A stretch of DNA of 64,000 bases from positions 26,526 to 90,525 of the forward strand of contig JADJCR010000011.1 in assembly GCA_016703125.1 (NCBI GenBank). The letters are read 5' to 3'. Position numbers and translations under genes: made by a program. The notes under the pieces are model-generated. The model made no database searches, was not told the origin of the DNA, and saw only the letters and a program-made list of their open reading frames with translations. Of the stretch, positions 44,229-52,678 are shown piece by piece; the first letter of the stretch is position 1; each line of letters starts with the position of its first letter. This stretch comes from Micrococcales bacterium (GTDB lineage Bacteria > Actinomycetota > Actinomycetes > S36-B12 > UBA10799).

Positions 44229-45113
44229 ATGAAGTCCCGCTATGCCTCGGACAAGGGCCTCGGCGCCCGTATGGTCGGCACGATGTTCCTGCTCGGCCTG
44301 CTCTACGTCGGCTTCATTGCCGCCCTGATCGCCATCGGTCTGAACGCCGCCTTCGTGCTGGTGCTGGCCGTGGGGCTGCTGTTCGCACAATGGTTCTTTT
44401 CCGACACCATCGCGCTGCACTCGATGGGTGCGGTCGAGGTCAGCCCCGAGCAGGCTCCCATGCTGCACGGCATCATCGACCGTCTGTGCGCGATGGCGGA
44501 GATGCCGAAGCCGCGGGTGGCCATCGCGGACGTGGACATGCCCAACGCCTTTGCCACCGGACGCAGCCCGAACCGTGCGGTGGTGTGTGTGACCACCGGA
44601 CTGCTGCGGCGCCTCGACGAGGAGGAGCTCGAGGGCGTGCTGTCACACGAGTTGTCCCACGTCGCCCACCGGGACGTGCTCGTCATGACGATCGCCTCGG
44701 TGGCCGGTGTGGCGGCCGGCTTCCTCACCAGGATGGCGATGTGGGGCGGCCTCACCAACCGCAAGGAGTCCGCCCTGGTGGGGCTCGCGATCATTGCGGT
44801 CAGCATGCTCGTGTACGCGGTGAGTTTCGTGCTCACCCGCATGCTGTCGCGGTACCGAGAACTCGGCGCCGACCGTGCCGGTGCCCTGCTGACGGGCCGG
44901 CCGAGCGCACTGGCCTCCGCTCTGCAGAAGGTCAGCGGCGACATCGCCGCCATCCCGACGCGCGACCTGCGCAAGGCGGAGCCGTTCAACGCGTTCTTCT
45001 TCGCACCGGCCCTGTCGGGTGGGACCAGCCTCGCGGCGCTGTTCGCCACGCATCCGCCGCTGGAGAAGCGCCTGGAGCAACTGGCGAAGATCTCCTCGCA
45101 GTTGGGCACCTGA
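44229..45113 (+). CDS. htpX: HtpX-like membrane zinc metalloprotease (M48)
   Basis: A 294-residue protease. Two N-terminal helices (residues 14-57), the zinc motif HELSH at residues 140-144 followed by VAHRD, two further helices, and RELGADRAGALL supplying the third zinc ligand Glu. The C-terminus ends FATHPPLEKRLEQLAKI, typical of HtpX. Degrades misfolded membrane proteins. ATG 44229 chosen over the upstream in-frame GTG at 44193 because the domain starts here. Its stop overlaps the pspAB start (TGATG). Confidence 0.92.
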   Translation: MKSRYASDKGLGARMVGTMFLLGLLYVGFIAALIAIGLNAAFVLVLAVGLLFAQWFFSDTIALHSMGAVEVSPEQAPMLHGIIDRLCAMAEMPKPRVAIADVDMPNAFATGRSPNRAVVCVTTGLLRRLDEEELEGVLSHELSHVAHRDVLVMTIASVAGVAAGFLTRMAMWGGLTNRKESALVGLAIIAVSMLVYAVSFVLTRMLSRYRELGADRAGALLTGRPSALASALQKVSGDIAAIPTRDLRKAEPFNAFFFAPALSGGTSLAALFATHPPLEKRLEQLAKISSQLGT

Positions 45114-45673
45114 TGGGGCTGTTCGACTCCATCATGGGGCGCAGCAAGCCGCCCAAGCCCAATCTGGACCAGTTGTTCGGTATCCCCTCGGCGGCGATCA
45201 CCCTGCAGGCCAGCCTCGGCGCCGAGCCGACCGGTGAGGGGTCGGTGGCATTCCGTGCTCCTGAGGGCAAGGCGTTCGCCGATGTGGTCGCGGATGTACG
45301 ACAACTGCTCACAATGACCTCCGATCCCGATCTCCAGGTGGTCCAGGACAGCTACGGCTACACGTGGATCACGGTGCGGGCTGCGGACGTCGCCGATGTG
45401 GTCAACGGCCTGCACGCCGTCAACGTCTCCATCCAGGACGCCGGCTTCGGTCCGCAGTTGTTGTGTTCCCTGGTGGGCTTCCGGCGCAACGAGCAGCGGT
45501 TCGGGCTGGTCTACCTGTACAAGCGCGGCAGTTTCTACCCGTTCGCGCCGTTGGGGGAGCCGCGGCGGGACTCCCTGCTGGAGTTGCAGCTCAAAGACCT
45601 GCTGGCCGACGACCTGGCCGTCGAGCAGGACCTGACCCGCTGGTTCCCGGTGTGGGGCGCGCCGGGGCTGTAG
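45113..45673 (+). CDS. pspAB: PspA-associated protein PspAB
   Basis: A 186-residue soluble protein beginning GLFDSIMGRSKPPKPNLDQLFGIPSAAITLQ, the PspAB family opening. It alternates beta strands and helices, with RRNEQRFGLVYLYKRGSFYPFAP in the centre. Overlaps htpX by one base (TGATG). Members occur with PspA and HtpX in actinobacteria and some archaea. Role unknown; a stress-sensing partner of HtpX/PspA is inferred from constant linkage. Confidence 0.88.
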   Translation: MGLFDSIMGRSKPPKPNLDQLFGIPSAAITLQASLGAEPTGEGSVAFRAPEGKAFADVVADVRQLLTMTSDPDLQVVQDSYGYTWITVRAADVADVVNGLHAVNVSIQDAGFGPQLLCSLVGFRRNEQRFGLVYLYKRGSFYPFAPLGEPRRDSLLELQLKDLLADDLAVEQDLTRWFPVWGAPGL

Positions 45674-45689
45674 GTGCGGCCCTGCCCCG

Positions 45690-45761
45690 GCGTTGGAGTT
45701 CGTTCTCCGCGTTGGAGAACACACGCGTGGGTCCTCCAACCTCATGCACCACCTCCAACAC
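45690..45761. repeat. nested palindromic repeat, copy B
   Basis: The inner 30-bp near-palindrome is at 45711-45740 (GTTGGAGAACACACG against CGTGGGTCCTCCAAC, two mismatched pairs); outer arms are GTTGGAG at 45692-45698 and CTCCAAC at 45753-45759, with the same centre. The 12-base arm spacing (TTCGTTCTCCGC) matches copy A at 35005-35078. It again lies between convergent genes, pspAB and nadA. Confidence 0.7.
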
Positions 45762-45800
45762 GAGCGGGGTGGCGGGGGATCGGGGTATGGCCCGGCCACC

Positions 45801-46991
45801 TCAGTCGCGCGGCAGGGCACCCACTCCGGGCAGCGCAAGCATCCGGTCGAGCGCCACACGTGCCCAACGGGCGGTGTCGGGATCCACGACGATGCGGTTG
45901 ACCACACGGTCCTCGGCCAGGCTCTCCAGGGCCCAGACCAGGTGCGGCAGGTCGATGCGGTTCATCGTCGAGCAGTAGCAGATCGTCCGGTCCAGGAACA
46001 TGATCTGTTTGTCGGGATGCTGCGACGCGAGTCTGCGCACGAGGTTGAGCTCGGTGCCTATCGCCCAAGAACTTCCGGGGGCCGCGGACTGCAGCGTCTT
46101 GACGATGTATTCGGTGGAACCCACGAAGTCGGCCTTCAGTACTACCTCATGGCGACACTCAGGGTGAACTAGAACGTTAACATCGGGTGCTTTTGCCCTG
46201 ATTTCGTCGACACTGTCCTCGGTGAATCGCCCGTGCACGCTGCAATGGCCGCGCCAGAGGATCATGCGAGCCCGATCCAGCTCGGCCGGCGTCAGACCAC
46301 CGCCGGGCCGGTGTGGGTCGAACACGACGCAGTCGTCCAGACTCAGGCCCAGTTCCAGGACCGCGGTGTTGCGGCCGAGGTGCTGATCGGGCAGGAACAG
46401 GACCTTCTCACCCTGTTCGAAGGCCCAGCGCAGCGACTGGGCGGCGTTGCTCGAGGTGCAGATCGTCCCACCGTGTTCGCCCGTGAAGGCCTTTATCGCA
46501 GCCGTACTGTTCATGTAGGTGACCGGCACGGTCACCTCGGCGACACCGGCCGCCTCCAAGGTGCGCCAGGCCGCCTGCACCTGGTCGGCCGCGGCCATGT
46601 CCGCCATCGAGCAGCCGGCTGCCATGTCGGGCAGGACCACGATCTGGTCCGCCGACGTCAGGATGTCGGCACTCTCGGCCATGAAGTGCACGCCGCAGAA
46701 CACGATGAACTCGCTCTCGGGTCGCGCCGCGGCCTGCTGGGCCAGTTTGAAGGAATCGCCGGTGACGTCGGCGAATGCGATCACCTCGTCGCGCTGGTAA
46801 TGGTGCCCGAGGATGAAGGCACGATCACCGAGCGCGGCCTTGGCCGCTTGAGCCCGTGCCACGAGATCCGGATCGCTGGGGGCGGGCAGATCACCAGGAC
46901 AGTCCACTCCGCGCTCGCTGAACGCGTCGCTGCCCTCGCCGAGGAGCAGCAGGAGCGGGGAGGGCTCAGGTTCGGTGAAGGTGTTGGACAC
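45801..46991 (-). CDS. nadA: quinolinate synthase
   Basis: Condenses iminoaspartate with dihydroxyacetone phosphate to quinolinate for NAD synthesis. 396 residues. ILGHHYQRDEVIAFADVTGDS, VFCGVHFMAESADIL (first Fe-S cysteine), TYMNSTAAIKA, VHPECRHEVV (second cysteine) and MFLDRTICYCSTMNRI (third cysteine) are NadA motifs. GTG 46991 is chosen as the family-consistent start. No nadB or nadC is visible in the window. Divergent from the Fe-S carrier gene, which could supply its cluster. Confidence 0.94.
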   Translation of the reverse strand: MSNTFTEPEPSPLLLLLGEGSDAFSERGVDCPGDLPAPSDPDLVARAQAAKAALGDRAFILGHHYQRDEVIAFADVTGDSFKLAQQAAARPESEFIVFCGVHFMAESADILTSADQIVVLPDMAAGCSMADMAAADQVQAAWRTLEAAGVAEVTVPVTYMNSTAAIKAFTGEHGGTICTSSNAAQSLRWAFEQGEKVLFLPDQHLGRNTAVLELGLSLDDCVVFDPHRPGGGLTPAELDRARMILWRGHCSVHGRFTEDSVDEIRAKAPDVNVLVHPECRHEVVLKADFVGSTEYIVKTLQSAAPGSSWAIGTELNLVRRLASQHPDKQIMFLDRTICYCSTMNRIDLPHLVWALESLAEDRVVNRIVVDPDTARWARVALDRMLALPGVGALPRD

Positions 46992-47158
46992 GTACCAATG
47001 GTGGCACGCACCGGCCGTCAGTGGCGACCGGCGTTTGCGCCCGGCGAACACCACGGCGTCCCCAGCCCGAAGTCCGCTCGAGCGGTTCTGTGGCACTATG
47101 GAATACGACCACGCCGCCACCGGTTGACGTGGACGAGCCTTCGAAAGGAATCGCTTAG

Positions 47159-47521
47159 ATGAGCACTGAGACGACCACATCGGAATCCGCGACCACGAGC
47201 GGCGTCACGCTGACCGAGGCCGCTTCCTCCAAGGTGGCGACCCTGCTCGCGCAGGAAGGTCGTGAGGACCTGGCCCTGCGGATCGCGGTTCAGCCCGGCG
47301 GTTGCTCCGGCCTGCGGTACCAACTCTTCTTCGACGAGCGGACCCTGGACGGCGACACCCGCATCGACTTCGACGGGGTGACCGTCGTGGTGGATCGCAT
47401 GAGTACGCCGTACCTGGGCGGCGCGACGATCGACTTCGTGGACCAGATCGACAAGCAGGGCTTCACCATCGACAACCCGAACGCCACCGGGTCCTGCGCC
47501 TGCGGCGACTCATTCCACTGA
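47159..47521 (+). CDS. erpA: A-type iron-sulfur carrier (HesB/ErpA family)
   Basis: A 120-residue scaffold or carrier of Fe-S clusters. The three ligand cysteines are Cys49 (PGGCSGLRYQ), Cys113 and Cys115 (GSCACGDSF). The first 14 residues are a Ser/Thr-rich extension. ATG 47159 follows AAAGGAA. Divergent from nadA, an Fe-S enzyme, with a 167-base gap that must hold both promoters. The gene symbol is by family; IscA or SufA naming is equally possible. Confidence 0.88.
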   Translation: MSTETTTSESATTSGVTLTEAASSKVATLLAQEGREDLALRIAVQPGGCSGLRYQLFFDERTLDGDTRIDFDGVTVVVDRMSTPYLGGATIDFVDQIDKQGFTIDNPNATGSCACGDSFH

Positions 47522-47531
47522 GCCGCTGACC

Positions 47532-48143
47532 GTGGTCAGCGAGAAGCGTGAACTCGTCGGCTTCTCGAAGACCATCACCGCGGACGACATGCTCGCCGGC
47601 TACCGGCGAGGTCTGTTCCCCATGTCCTACTGGGGGCTGATGTACCAGTGGTGGTCCCCGGACCCTCGTGGCGTGCTGCCGCTGGGCAACCTGCGGATCG
47701 CCCGCAGCCTGCGCAAGAGCATCCGCAGGTACCGGACGTCCTTCGACACCGACTTCGCTGCGGTGGTCGCCGCGTGCTCGGATCCTGATCGCCCAGGCGG
47801 CTGGATCGACCCCGGACTGGAGAAGGCCTACCTCGACCTGCACGAGCGGGGATTGGCCCACAGTGTCGAGACGCGCAACGCCTCCGGAACCCTCGTGGGC
47901 GGCCTGTTCGGGGTCAACATCGGGGGGTTCTTCGCCGGGGAGTCCATGTTCCACACCGCCGTGGACGCCTCGAAAGTCGCTCTGGTGAGCCTGGTCGACC
48001 GCCTGGGTGCCGCCGGATCTCCGATCCTGGTGGACACGCAGTGGCGCACCGAACATCTGGCGTCCCTGGGAGTGGTCGAGATCCGCCGCAGCGAGTACCT
48101 GCAGCTTCTGGCGGCCGCCCTCGCGCGGCCTAACGTGCTGTGA
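47532..48143 (+). CDS. aat: leucyl/phenylalanyl-tRNA-protein transferase
   Basis: A 203-residue N-degron enzyme that adds Leu/Phe to proteins with basic N-termini. GLFPMSYWGLMYQWWSPDPRGVLPL is the diagnostic Aat opening, followed by GGWIDPGLEKAYLDLHERGLAHSVE, VGGLFGVNIGGFFAGESMFH and DTQWRTEHLASLG. GTG 47532 starts 10 bases after the erpA stop. In the ClpS-ClpAP pathway of Gram-negatives its products are degraded; the adaptor is not in this window. Confidence 0.94.
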   Translation: MVSEKRELVGFSKTITADDMLAGYRRGLFPMSYWGLMYQWWSPDPRGVLPLGNLRIARSLRKSIRRYRTSFDTDFAAVVAACSDPDRPGGWIDPGLEKAYLDLHERGLAHSVETRNASGTLVGGLFGVNIGGFFAGESMFHTAVDASKVALVSLVDRLGAAGSPILVDTQWRTEHLASLGVVEIRRSEYLQLLAAALARPNVL

Positions 48144-48354
48144 CGACCGTCAGCCGCCAGAAACCGTCCTCCTCGCGCACCTCGCGCAACTCCGAGCCTG
48201 TCATCCGGCACCAGGCCGGCACGTCAGTGAGCGCCACCGGATCATCGGCCAGCAGCCCGACCTCCGTACCGCCGGCGGCCAGGCGGGCAGCCTTCGCCAG
48301 GGCGATGACCGGGTAGGGGCAGCGCGTGCCCCGGGCATCCACCTCGACGCTCAC
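48130..48354 (-). CDS. tusA: TusA-family sulfurtransferase
   Basis: A 74-residue SirA/TusA-fold protein with the catalytic Cys12 in GTRCPYPVIALAK, the CPxP motif. Its start overlaps the stop of the cysteine-desulfurase-like gene by 4 bases, and its 3' end overlaps aat on the other strand by 14 bases. Members relay persulfide sulfur from a cysteine desulfurase; here the adjacent desulfurase lacks its PLP lysine, so the sulfur source is unclear. Confidence 0.88.
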   Translation of the reverse strand: MSVEVDARGTRCPYPVIALAKAARLAAGGTEVGLLADDPVALTDVPAWCRMTGSELREVREEDGFWRLTVVTAR

Positions 48355-49427
48355 AGGTCCAACGTTCCCATCTGGGCACGCACCTCGGTGACCACGGCCA
48401 CCAAGGCGTCGACGAACCCCGCGGCCACCGCGTCATCGATCTGCGGGGTCAGCCCCAGGCGCACGTTGCCGCTGGTGAACCCGCCCACGGCGGCCAGGAC
48501 GTGGCTGGGCTGTCCGGCGCGAGAGGCGCACGCAGACCCGCTGCCCACCGCGTAGCCGAGGGCGTCCAGACGTGTCTGCACGGCCTCGGCATCGACGTAG
48601 AGGATCGAGATGCTCAGGATGTGGGGCAGGTGGCCGTCCGAGCCGCCCCTGACCTCCAGGCCGGTGATCCCGTCCCGCACACCGGCGGCGATGCGGGCGG
48701 TGCACTCGCGGACCCGGTCCACAGCGTCGGGGGCGGCGCGCATCCAGTGCTCGGCGGTGAGGCCCGCGACGACTGCCGACGGCACGTTGTCGAACGGATG
48801 CGGTGCCCGGCGCGCCGCCCGGGAACACACGGCGACCGCCCCACCTACCCCGGACCAGGTGCGGGCGTCGAGGATCAGCCGGTCCCACGACGCCGGCAGC
48901 GGCACCCAGCCCCACGCGGTGGAGGCGTCGAGCACCACCGACGAGCCAGTGCGCTGCACCCAGGGGCCCAGATCTGCCTGCAACACACCGATCTCCTGGT
49001 TGCCCACGGCGGTCACCAGCACGCACGGGGACGGCAGCGTGTCCAGGCCTCGAGCCTGCACACGGCCCTCGGTGTCGACGTCGACGGTGTGGTGTGACAG
49101 CCCGTGGCTGCGGGCGGCGGCCGAACTGGCGTCCTGCAGGATCAGACTGTCCGCCGCTGTCGTGGCCACACACGCCGCGCCGGGGGGCAGATCGTCGATG
49201 GCCGAGACGACCGCGGAGGCGGGATCGGGAGTGAACCAGGCGCTGCGGGCGCCCGCCAGCTGCGCCACCGTCGTGGCGCTCTGCTCGAGCAGCGCCGACG
49301 CGGTCTTCCCCTCGTGGTAGCCGGCCGTCGGAACGGCCCAGGCGCGGCGGATTGCTGCGTCCAGCCACCGAGCGGTCCGGTCGCTCACCGGACGTGAAAC
49401 CGCGCAATCCAGGGCGAATCGCGACAT
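48351..49427 (-). CDS. cysteine desulfurase-like protein lacking the PLP lysine
   Basis: A 358-residue class V aminotransferase-fold protein. GYHEGKTASALLE, PLP-ring Asp167 (SVVLDAST) and the catalytic-loop Cys300 (VGSGSACASRAGQPSHVL) are preserved, as is GNVRLGLTP. The usual Schiff-base site (SAHKWGGP in homologues) reads LDARTWSGVGG, with Arg189-Thr190 in place of His-Lys; no lysine is nearby. The N-terminal substrate region is also shortened. It is likely a diverged, perhaps non-catalytic or remodelled desulfurase. It is coupled to tusA (ATGA overlap) and divergent from ctaC, the same neighbourhood as in Streptomyces (from memory). Confidence 0.8.
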   Translation of the reverse strand: MSRFALDCAVSRPVSDRTARWLDAAIRRAWAVPTAGYHEGKTASALLEQSATTVAQLAGARSAWFTPDPASAVVSAIDDLPPGAACVATTAADSLILQDASSAAARSHGLSHHTVDVDTEGRVQARGLDTLPSPCVLVTAVGNQEIGVLQADLGPWVQRTGSSVVLDASTAWGWVPLPASWDRLILDARTWSGVGGAVAVCSRAARRAPHPFDNVPSAVVAGLTAEHWMRAAPDAVDRVRECTARIAAGVRDGITGLEVRGGSDGHLPHILSISILYVDAEAVQTRLDALGYAVGSGSACASRAGQPSHVLAAVGGFTSGNVRLGLTPQIDDAVAAGFVDALVAVVTEVRAQMGTLDL

Positions 49428-49539
49428 GTCGAGACGGTACCGCCCCTCGCGCCTTTACTGCCGCGGTGGTTGCGCTAGTGTCTGGCGAGTGAGACCTTGC
49501 ACGCTCCCACGCGTGCCGCGGACGGCTGGGAAGGGTTCG

Positions 49540-50361
49540 ATGACTCGACAAGCAGCACAGGGGCGTCACCGGCGGGTAGCCGTCGTGGCGCTGGGCAGCG
49601 CTTCGGCGCTGCTGCTGGCCGGGTGCTCGCAGGGCACCGTGGACGACTGGAAGCGGTTCGGATACCCCGACCCGGCGACCGAACAGGGCGACACGATGTT
49701 GCGCCTGTGGACCGGATCCTGGATCGCCGCCCTCGCGGTGGCCTTCCTCGTCTGGGGCTTGATCATCTGGTCGATCATCGTCTACCGGCGCCGCCACGCT
49801 GACGAGCCGGCGCCGGACCAGGTCCGCTACAACCTGCCGATGGAGATCATGTACACGGTGGTGCCGTTGATCATGATCGGCGGCATGTTCTTCTTCACCG
49901 TTCGGGACCAGTCGCAGATCACCAAGGTGGAGAACAACCAGGATGTCACCATCGGTGCGGTCGGGTTCCGCTGGTCGTGGAACTTCAACTACGTGGACCA
50001 GAACACCTACGAGATCGGCACGCCGGGGCAGGACCCGGTGCTCTACCTCCCGGTCAACCAGAAAGTGAAGTTCGAACTCACCTCGCCTGACGTGATCCAC
50101 TCCTTCTGGGTGCCGGCGTTCCTCTTCAAGATGGATGTGATCCCTGGTCGTACGAACACGTTCGAGGTCACCCCCAACAAGGAGGGCACCTTCGCGGGCA
50201 AGTGCGCGGAATTGTGCGGTGTGGACCACTCGCGGATGCTGTTCAGCGTGAAGGTGGTCAGCCAGGCGGAGTTCGACGCGCACATGCAGGAATTGCGCGC
50301 CAAGGGGCAATTCGGCCAGTTGACCAGTGGTAGGACGACCGAAGCGGCACAAGGAGTCTGA
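49540..50361 (+). CDS. ctaC: cytochrome c oxidase subunit II
   Basis: A 273-residue lipoprotein: signal peptide with lipobox LLAG-Cys29, two transmembrane helices (about 52-76 and 92-115), then an extracytoplasmic cupredoxin domain with the CuA site (PDVIHSFWVPAF and CAELCGVDHSRM). It receives electrons from the cytochrome bcc complex (QcrC). ATG 49540 follows a GGGAAGGG stretch. First gene of ctaC-ctaD-ctaF. Confidence 0.95.
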   Translation: MTRQAAQGRHRRVAVVALGSASALLLAGCSQGTVDDWKRFGYPDPATEQGDTMLRLWTGSWIAALAVAFLVWGLIIWSIIVYRRRHADEPAPDQVRYNLPMEIMYTVVPLIMIGGMFFFTVRDQSQITKVENNQDVTIGAVGFRWSWNFNYVDQNTYEIGTPGQDPVLYLPVNQKVKFELTSPDVIHSFWVPAFLFKMDVIPGRTNTFEVTPNKEGTFAGKCAELCGVDHSRMLFSVKVVSQAEFDAHMQELRAKGQFGQLTSGRTTEAAQGV

Positions 50362-50362
50362 C

Positions 50363-52081
50363 GTGGCGATCATTGACGAACCCATCACACCGACTTCCGA
50401 CGAGGTCAACGCCAAACTGCAGGCGAGGGCCGACGCAAAGGCTCAGCGCCGCTCCGGCTGGGGACAGACCGTCGTCAAGTGGGTGACCTCCACCGACCAC
50501 AAGATCATCGGGCAGTTGTACCTGATCACGTCGTTCGTGTTCTTCCTCATCGCTGGACTGCTGGCGCTGGGCATGCGCGCAGAACTGGCTGAGCCGGGCA
50601 TGCAGTTGATGTCGAACGCCCAGTACAACCAGTCGTTCACGATGCACGGCACGATCATGCTGTTCCTGTTCGCGACGCCACTGTTCGTCGGGTTCGGCAA
50701 CGTGATCATGCCTTTGCAGATCGGGGCCCCGGATGTGGCGTTCCCGCGACTGAACATGTTCTCGTACTGGCTGTTCTTCTTCGGCGGGCTCACCGCCTCG
50801 TTGAGTTTCTTGGTGCCCAGCGGCGCCGCGGACTTCGGTTGGTTCGCCTACCAGCCGCTGAGCAGCCTGGAGTTCACCCCGTCCGCGGGCGCCGACATGT
50901 GGTACCTCGGTCTGGCCATGGGTGGCCTCGGCACGATCCTGGGGTCGGTCAACTTCCTCACCACGATCTATACGATGCGGGCCCCGGGCATGACCATGTT
51001 CCGGATGCCGATCTTCACCTGGACAGTCCTGGTCACCTCCGTGCTGGTGCTGATGGTCTTCCCGGTGCTGGCGGCGGCCCTGCTCGTGGCGTTCATCGAC
51101 CGCGAGTTCGGCACGGTGGTGTTCGACGCCGCGAACGGCGGGGCGATCCTCTGGCAGCACTTGTTCTGGTTCTTCGGCCACCCCGAGGTCTACGTGCTGG
51201 CACTGCCTTTCTTCGGCATCACCAGTGAGGTCCTGCCCGTCTTCAGCCGCAAGCCGATCTTCGGGTACAAGGGTCTGGTCTTCGCCACACTGGCCATCGG
51301 TGCGTTGTCGATGGCGGTCTGGGCGCACCACATGTATGTGACCGGTGCCGTGTTGCTGCCGTTCTTCGCCTTCATGACCATGCTCATCGCAGTGCCTACC
51401 GGTGTGAAGTTCTTCAACTGGGTGGGCACCATGTGGGGCGGCTCGATCACCTTCGAGACACCCATGCTGTTCACCCTGGGTTTCTTGATCACCTTCCTCT
51501 TCGGCGGGGTGACCGGCGTCATGCTCGCCAGCCCGCCGCTGGACTTCCAGTTGTCCGACAGCTACTTCGTGGTGGCGCACTTCCACTACACGGTGTTCGG
51601 CACGGTGGTGTTCGTCATGTTCGCCGGGTTCTACTACTGGTGGCCGAAGATGACCGGCAAGATGCTCGACGAGCGGATCGGCAAGATCCACTTCTGGTTG
51701 CTGTTCTGGGGCTTCCAGATCACCTTCCTTGTGCAGCACTGGCTGGGCACGCAGGGAATGCCCCGCCGCTACGCCGACTACCTTCCTGACGAGGGCTTCA
51801 CGCTGCTGAACCAGGTCTCGTCGTTCGGGGCGCTGATCCTGGGGATCTCGACGCTGTTGTTCCTGTACAACGTCTACAAGACCTGGCGGTTCGCCCCCAA
51901 CGTCACCACGGACGACCCGTGGGGCTGGGGCGCCTCGCTGGAGTGGGCCACCAGTTGCCCACCCCCGCGGCACAACTTCGTGTCCCTGCCGCCCATCCGC
52001 TCGGAGCGCCCGGCGTTCGACCTCCACCATGCGGAGGTCGAGGATTGCTCTCGCAGACAGTCGACAAACTGCGGGCGCTGA
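50363..52081 (+). CDS. ctaD: cytochrome c oxidase subunit I
   Basis: A 572-residue haem-copper oxidase catalytic subunit with 12 helices. Haem a ligand His in TMHGTIMLFLF, CuB ligands in WFFGHPEVYVLALP (His-Tyr pair) and WAHHMYVTGA, haem a3 and a ligands in VVAHFHYTVFG. The GHPEVY tyrosine and TGAVLLP place it in the A-type family. GTG 50363 has AAGGAG 7 bases upstream. C-terminal region (WATSCPPPRHNF) is typical for actinobacteria; the last 15 residues are less so. Reduces O2 and pumps protons. Confidence 0.96.
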   Translation: MAIIDEPITPTSDEVNAKLQARADAKAQRRSGWGQTVVKWVTSTDHKIIGQLYLITSFVFFLIAGLLALGMRAELAEPGMQLMSNAQYNQSFTMHGTIMLFLFATPLFVGFGNVIMPLQIGAPDVAFPRLNMFSYWLFFFGGLTASLSFLVPSGAADFGWFAYQPLSSLEFTPSAGADMWYLGLAMGGLGTILGSVNFLTTIYTMRAPGMTMFRMPIFTWTVLVTSVLVLMVFPVLAAALLVAFIDREFGTVVFDAANGGAILWQHLFWFFGHPEVYVLALPFFGITSEVLPVFSRKPIFGYKGLVFATLAIGALSMAVWAHHMYVTGAVLLPFFAFMTMLIAVPTGVKFFNWVGTMWGGSITFETPMLFTLGFLITFLFGGVTGVMLASPPLDFQLSDSYFVVAHFHYTVFGTVVFVMFAGFYYWWPKMTGKMLDERIGKIHFWLLFWGFQITFLVQHWLGTQGMPRRYADYLPDEGFTLLNQVSSFGALILGISTLLFLYNVYKTWRFAPNVTTDDPWGWGASLEWATSCPPPRHNFVSLPPIRSERPAFDLHHAEVEDCSRRQSTNCGR

Positions 52082-52105
52082 CGCCGGCCGGAAGGGAGTC
52101 GAGCA

Positions 52106-52501
52106 GTGAAGCACGCCGGATACATCTTCGGCCTGGGCACTGTCTTCTTCGGCGTTGTGTCCGTCGTGTACGGCGTCTGGTCGCGGGACTGGGCAGGGAC
52201 CACTGCGCTGGCCTTCACCGGCTTCATGACCGCCCTGGTGGCCTTCTACTCGCTGTACACGGCCCGGCGACTCGACAGCCGTCCGGAGGACGACAAGGTC
52301 GCGAACCAGGAGGAAGGGGATCCCGATTACGGCTTCTTCAGCCCGCAGTCGTGGTGGCCGCTGCCCATGGGCTTCAGCGCCATGTTGATCGCCCTGGGGC
52401 TGATCTTCGCGACCTGGCTGATGCTGGCAGGTGTGGTCTTCTTGATGTTGAGCATCATTGGACTGGTTTTCGAGTACTACCGCCGGGACTTCGCCCACTG
52501 A
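52106..52501 (+). CDS. ctaF: actinobacterial cytochrome c oxidase subunit IV
   Basis: A 131-residue membrane protein with four hydrophobic helices in two pairs separated by a polar loop (DSRPEDDKVANQEEGDPDYGFFSPQSWWPLP), matching CtaF, the fourth subunit of the actinobacterial aa3 oxidase. GTG 52106 follows GGAAGGGAG. Needed for assembly of the bcc-aa3 supercomplex. Last gene of the cta operon. Confidence 0.93.
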   Translation: MKHAGYIFGLGTVFFGVVSVVYGVWSRDWAGTTALAFTGFMTALVAFYSLYTARRLDSRPEDDKVANQEEGDPDYGFFSPQSWWPLPMGFSAMLIALGLIFATWLMLAGVVFLMLSIIGLVFEYYRRDFAH

Positions 52502-52678
52502 GGCTCGCACAGCGCGCCGTGGACTCTCGCAAGGGTGACATGGCTCACGCACGCGCCGCCGATCAGGTGGTTTAGAAAGAGACGCCTGCGTGGCACACTG
52601 GAATGAGTCGGCGTGTCAGCCGTCCAGAAGGGCGTGCATACGCCAGGATCGACAAAAGATCGTTGCGAGGTTTCTTTG

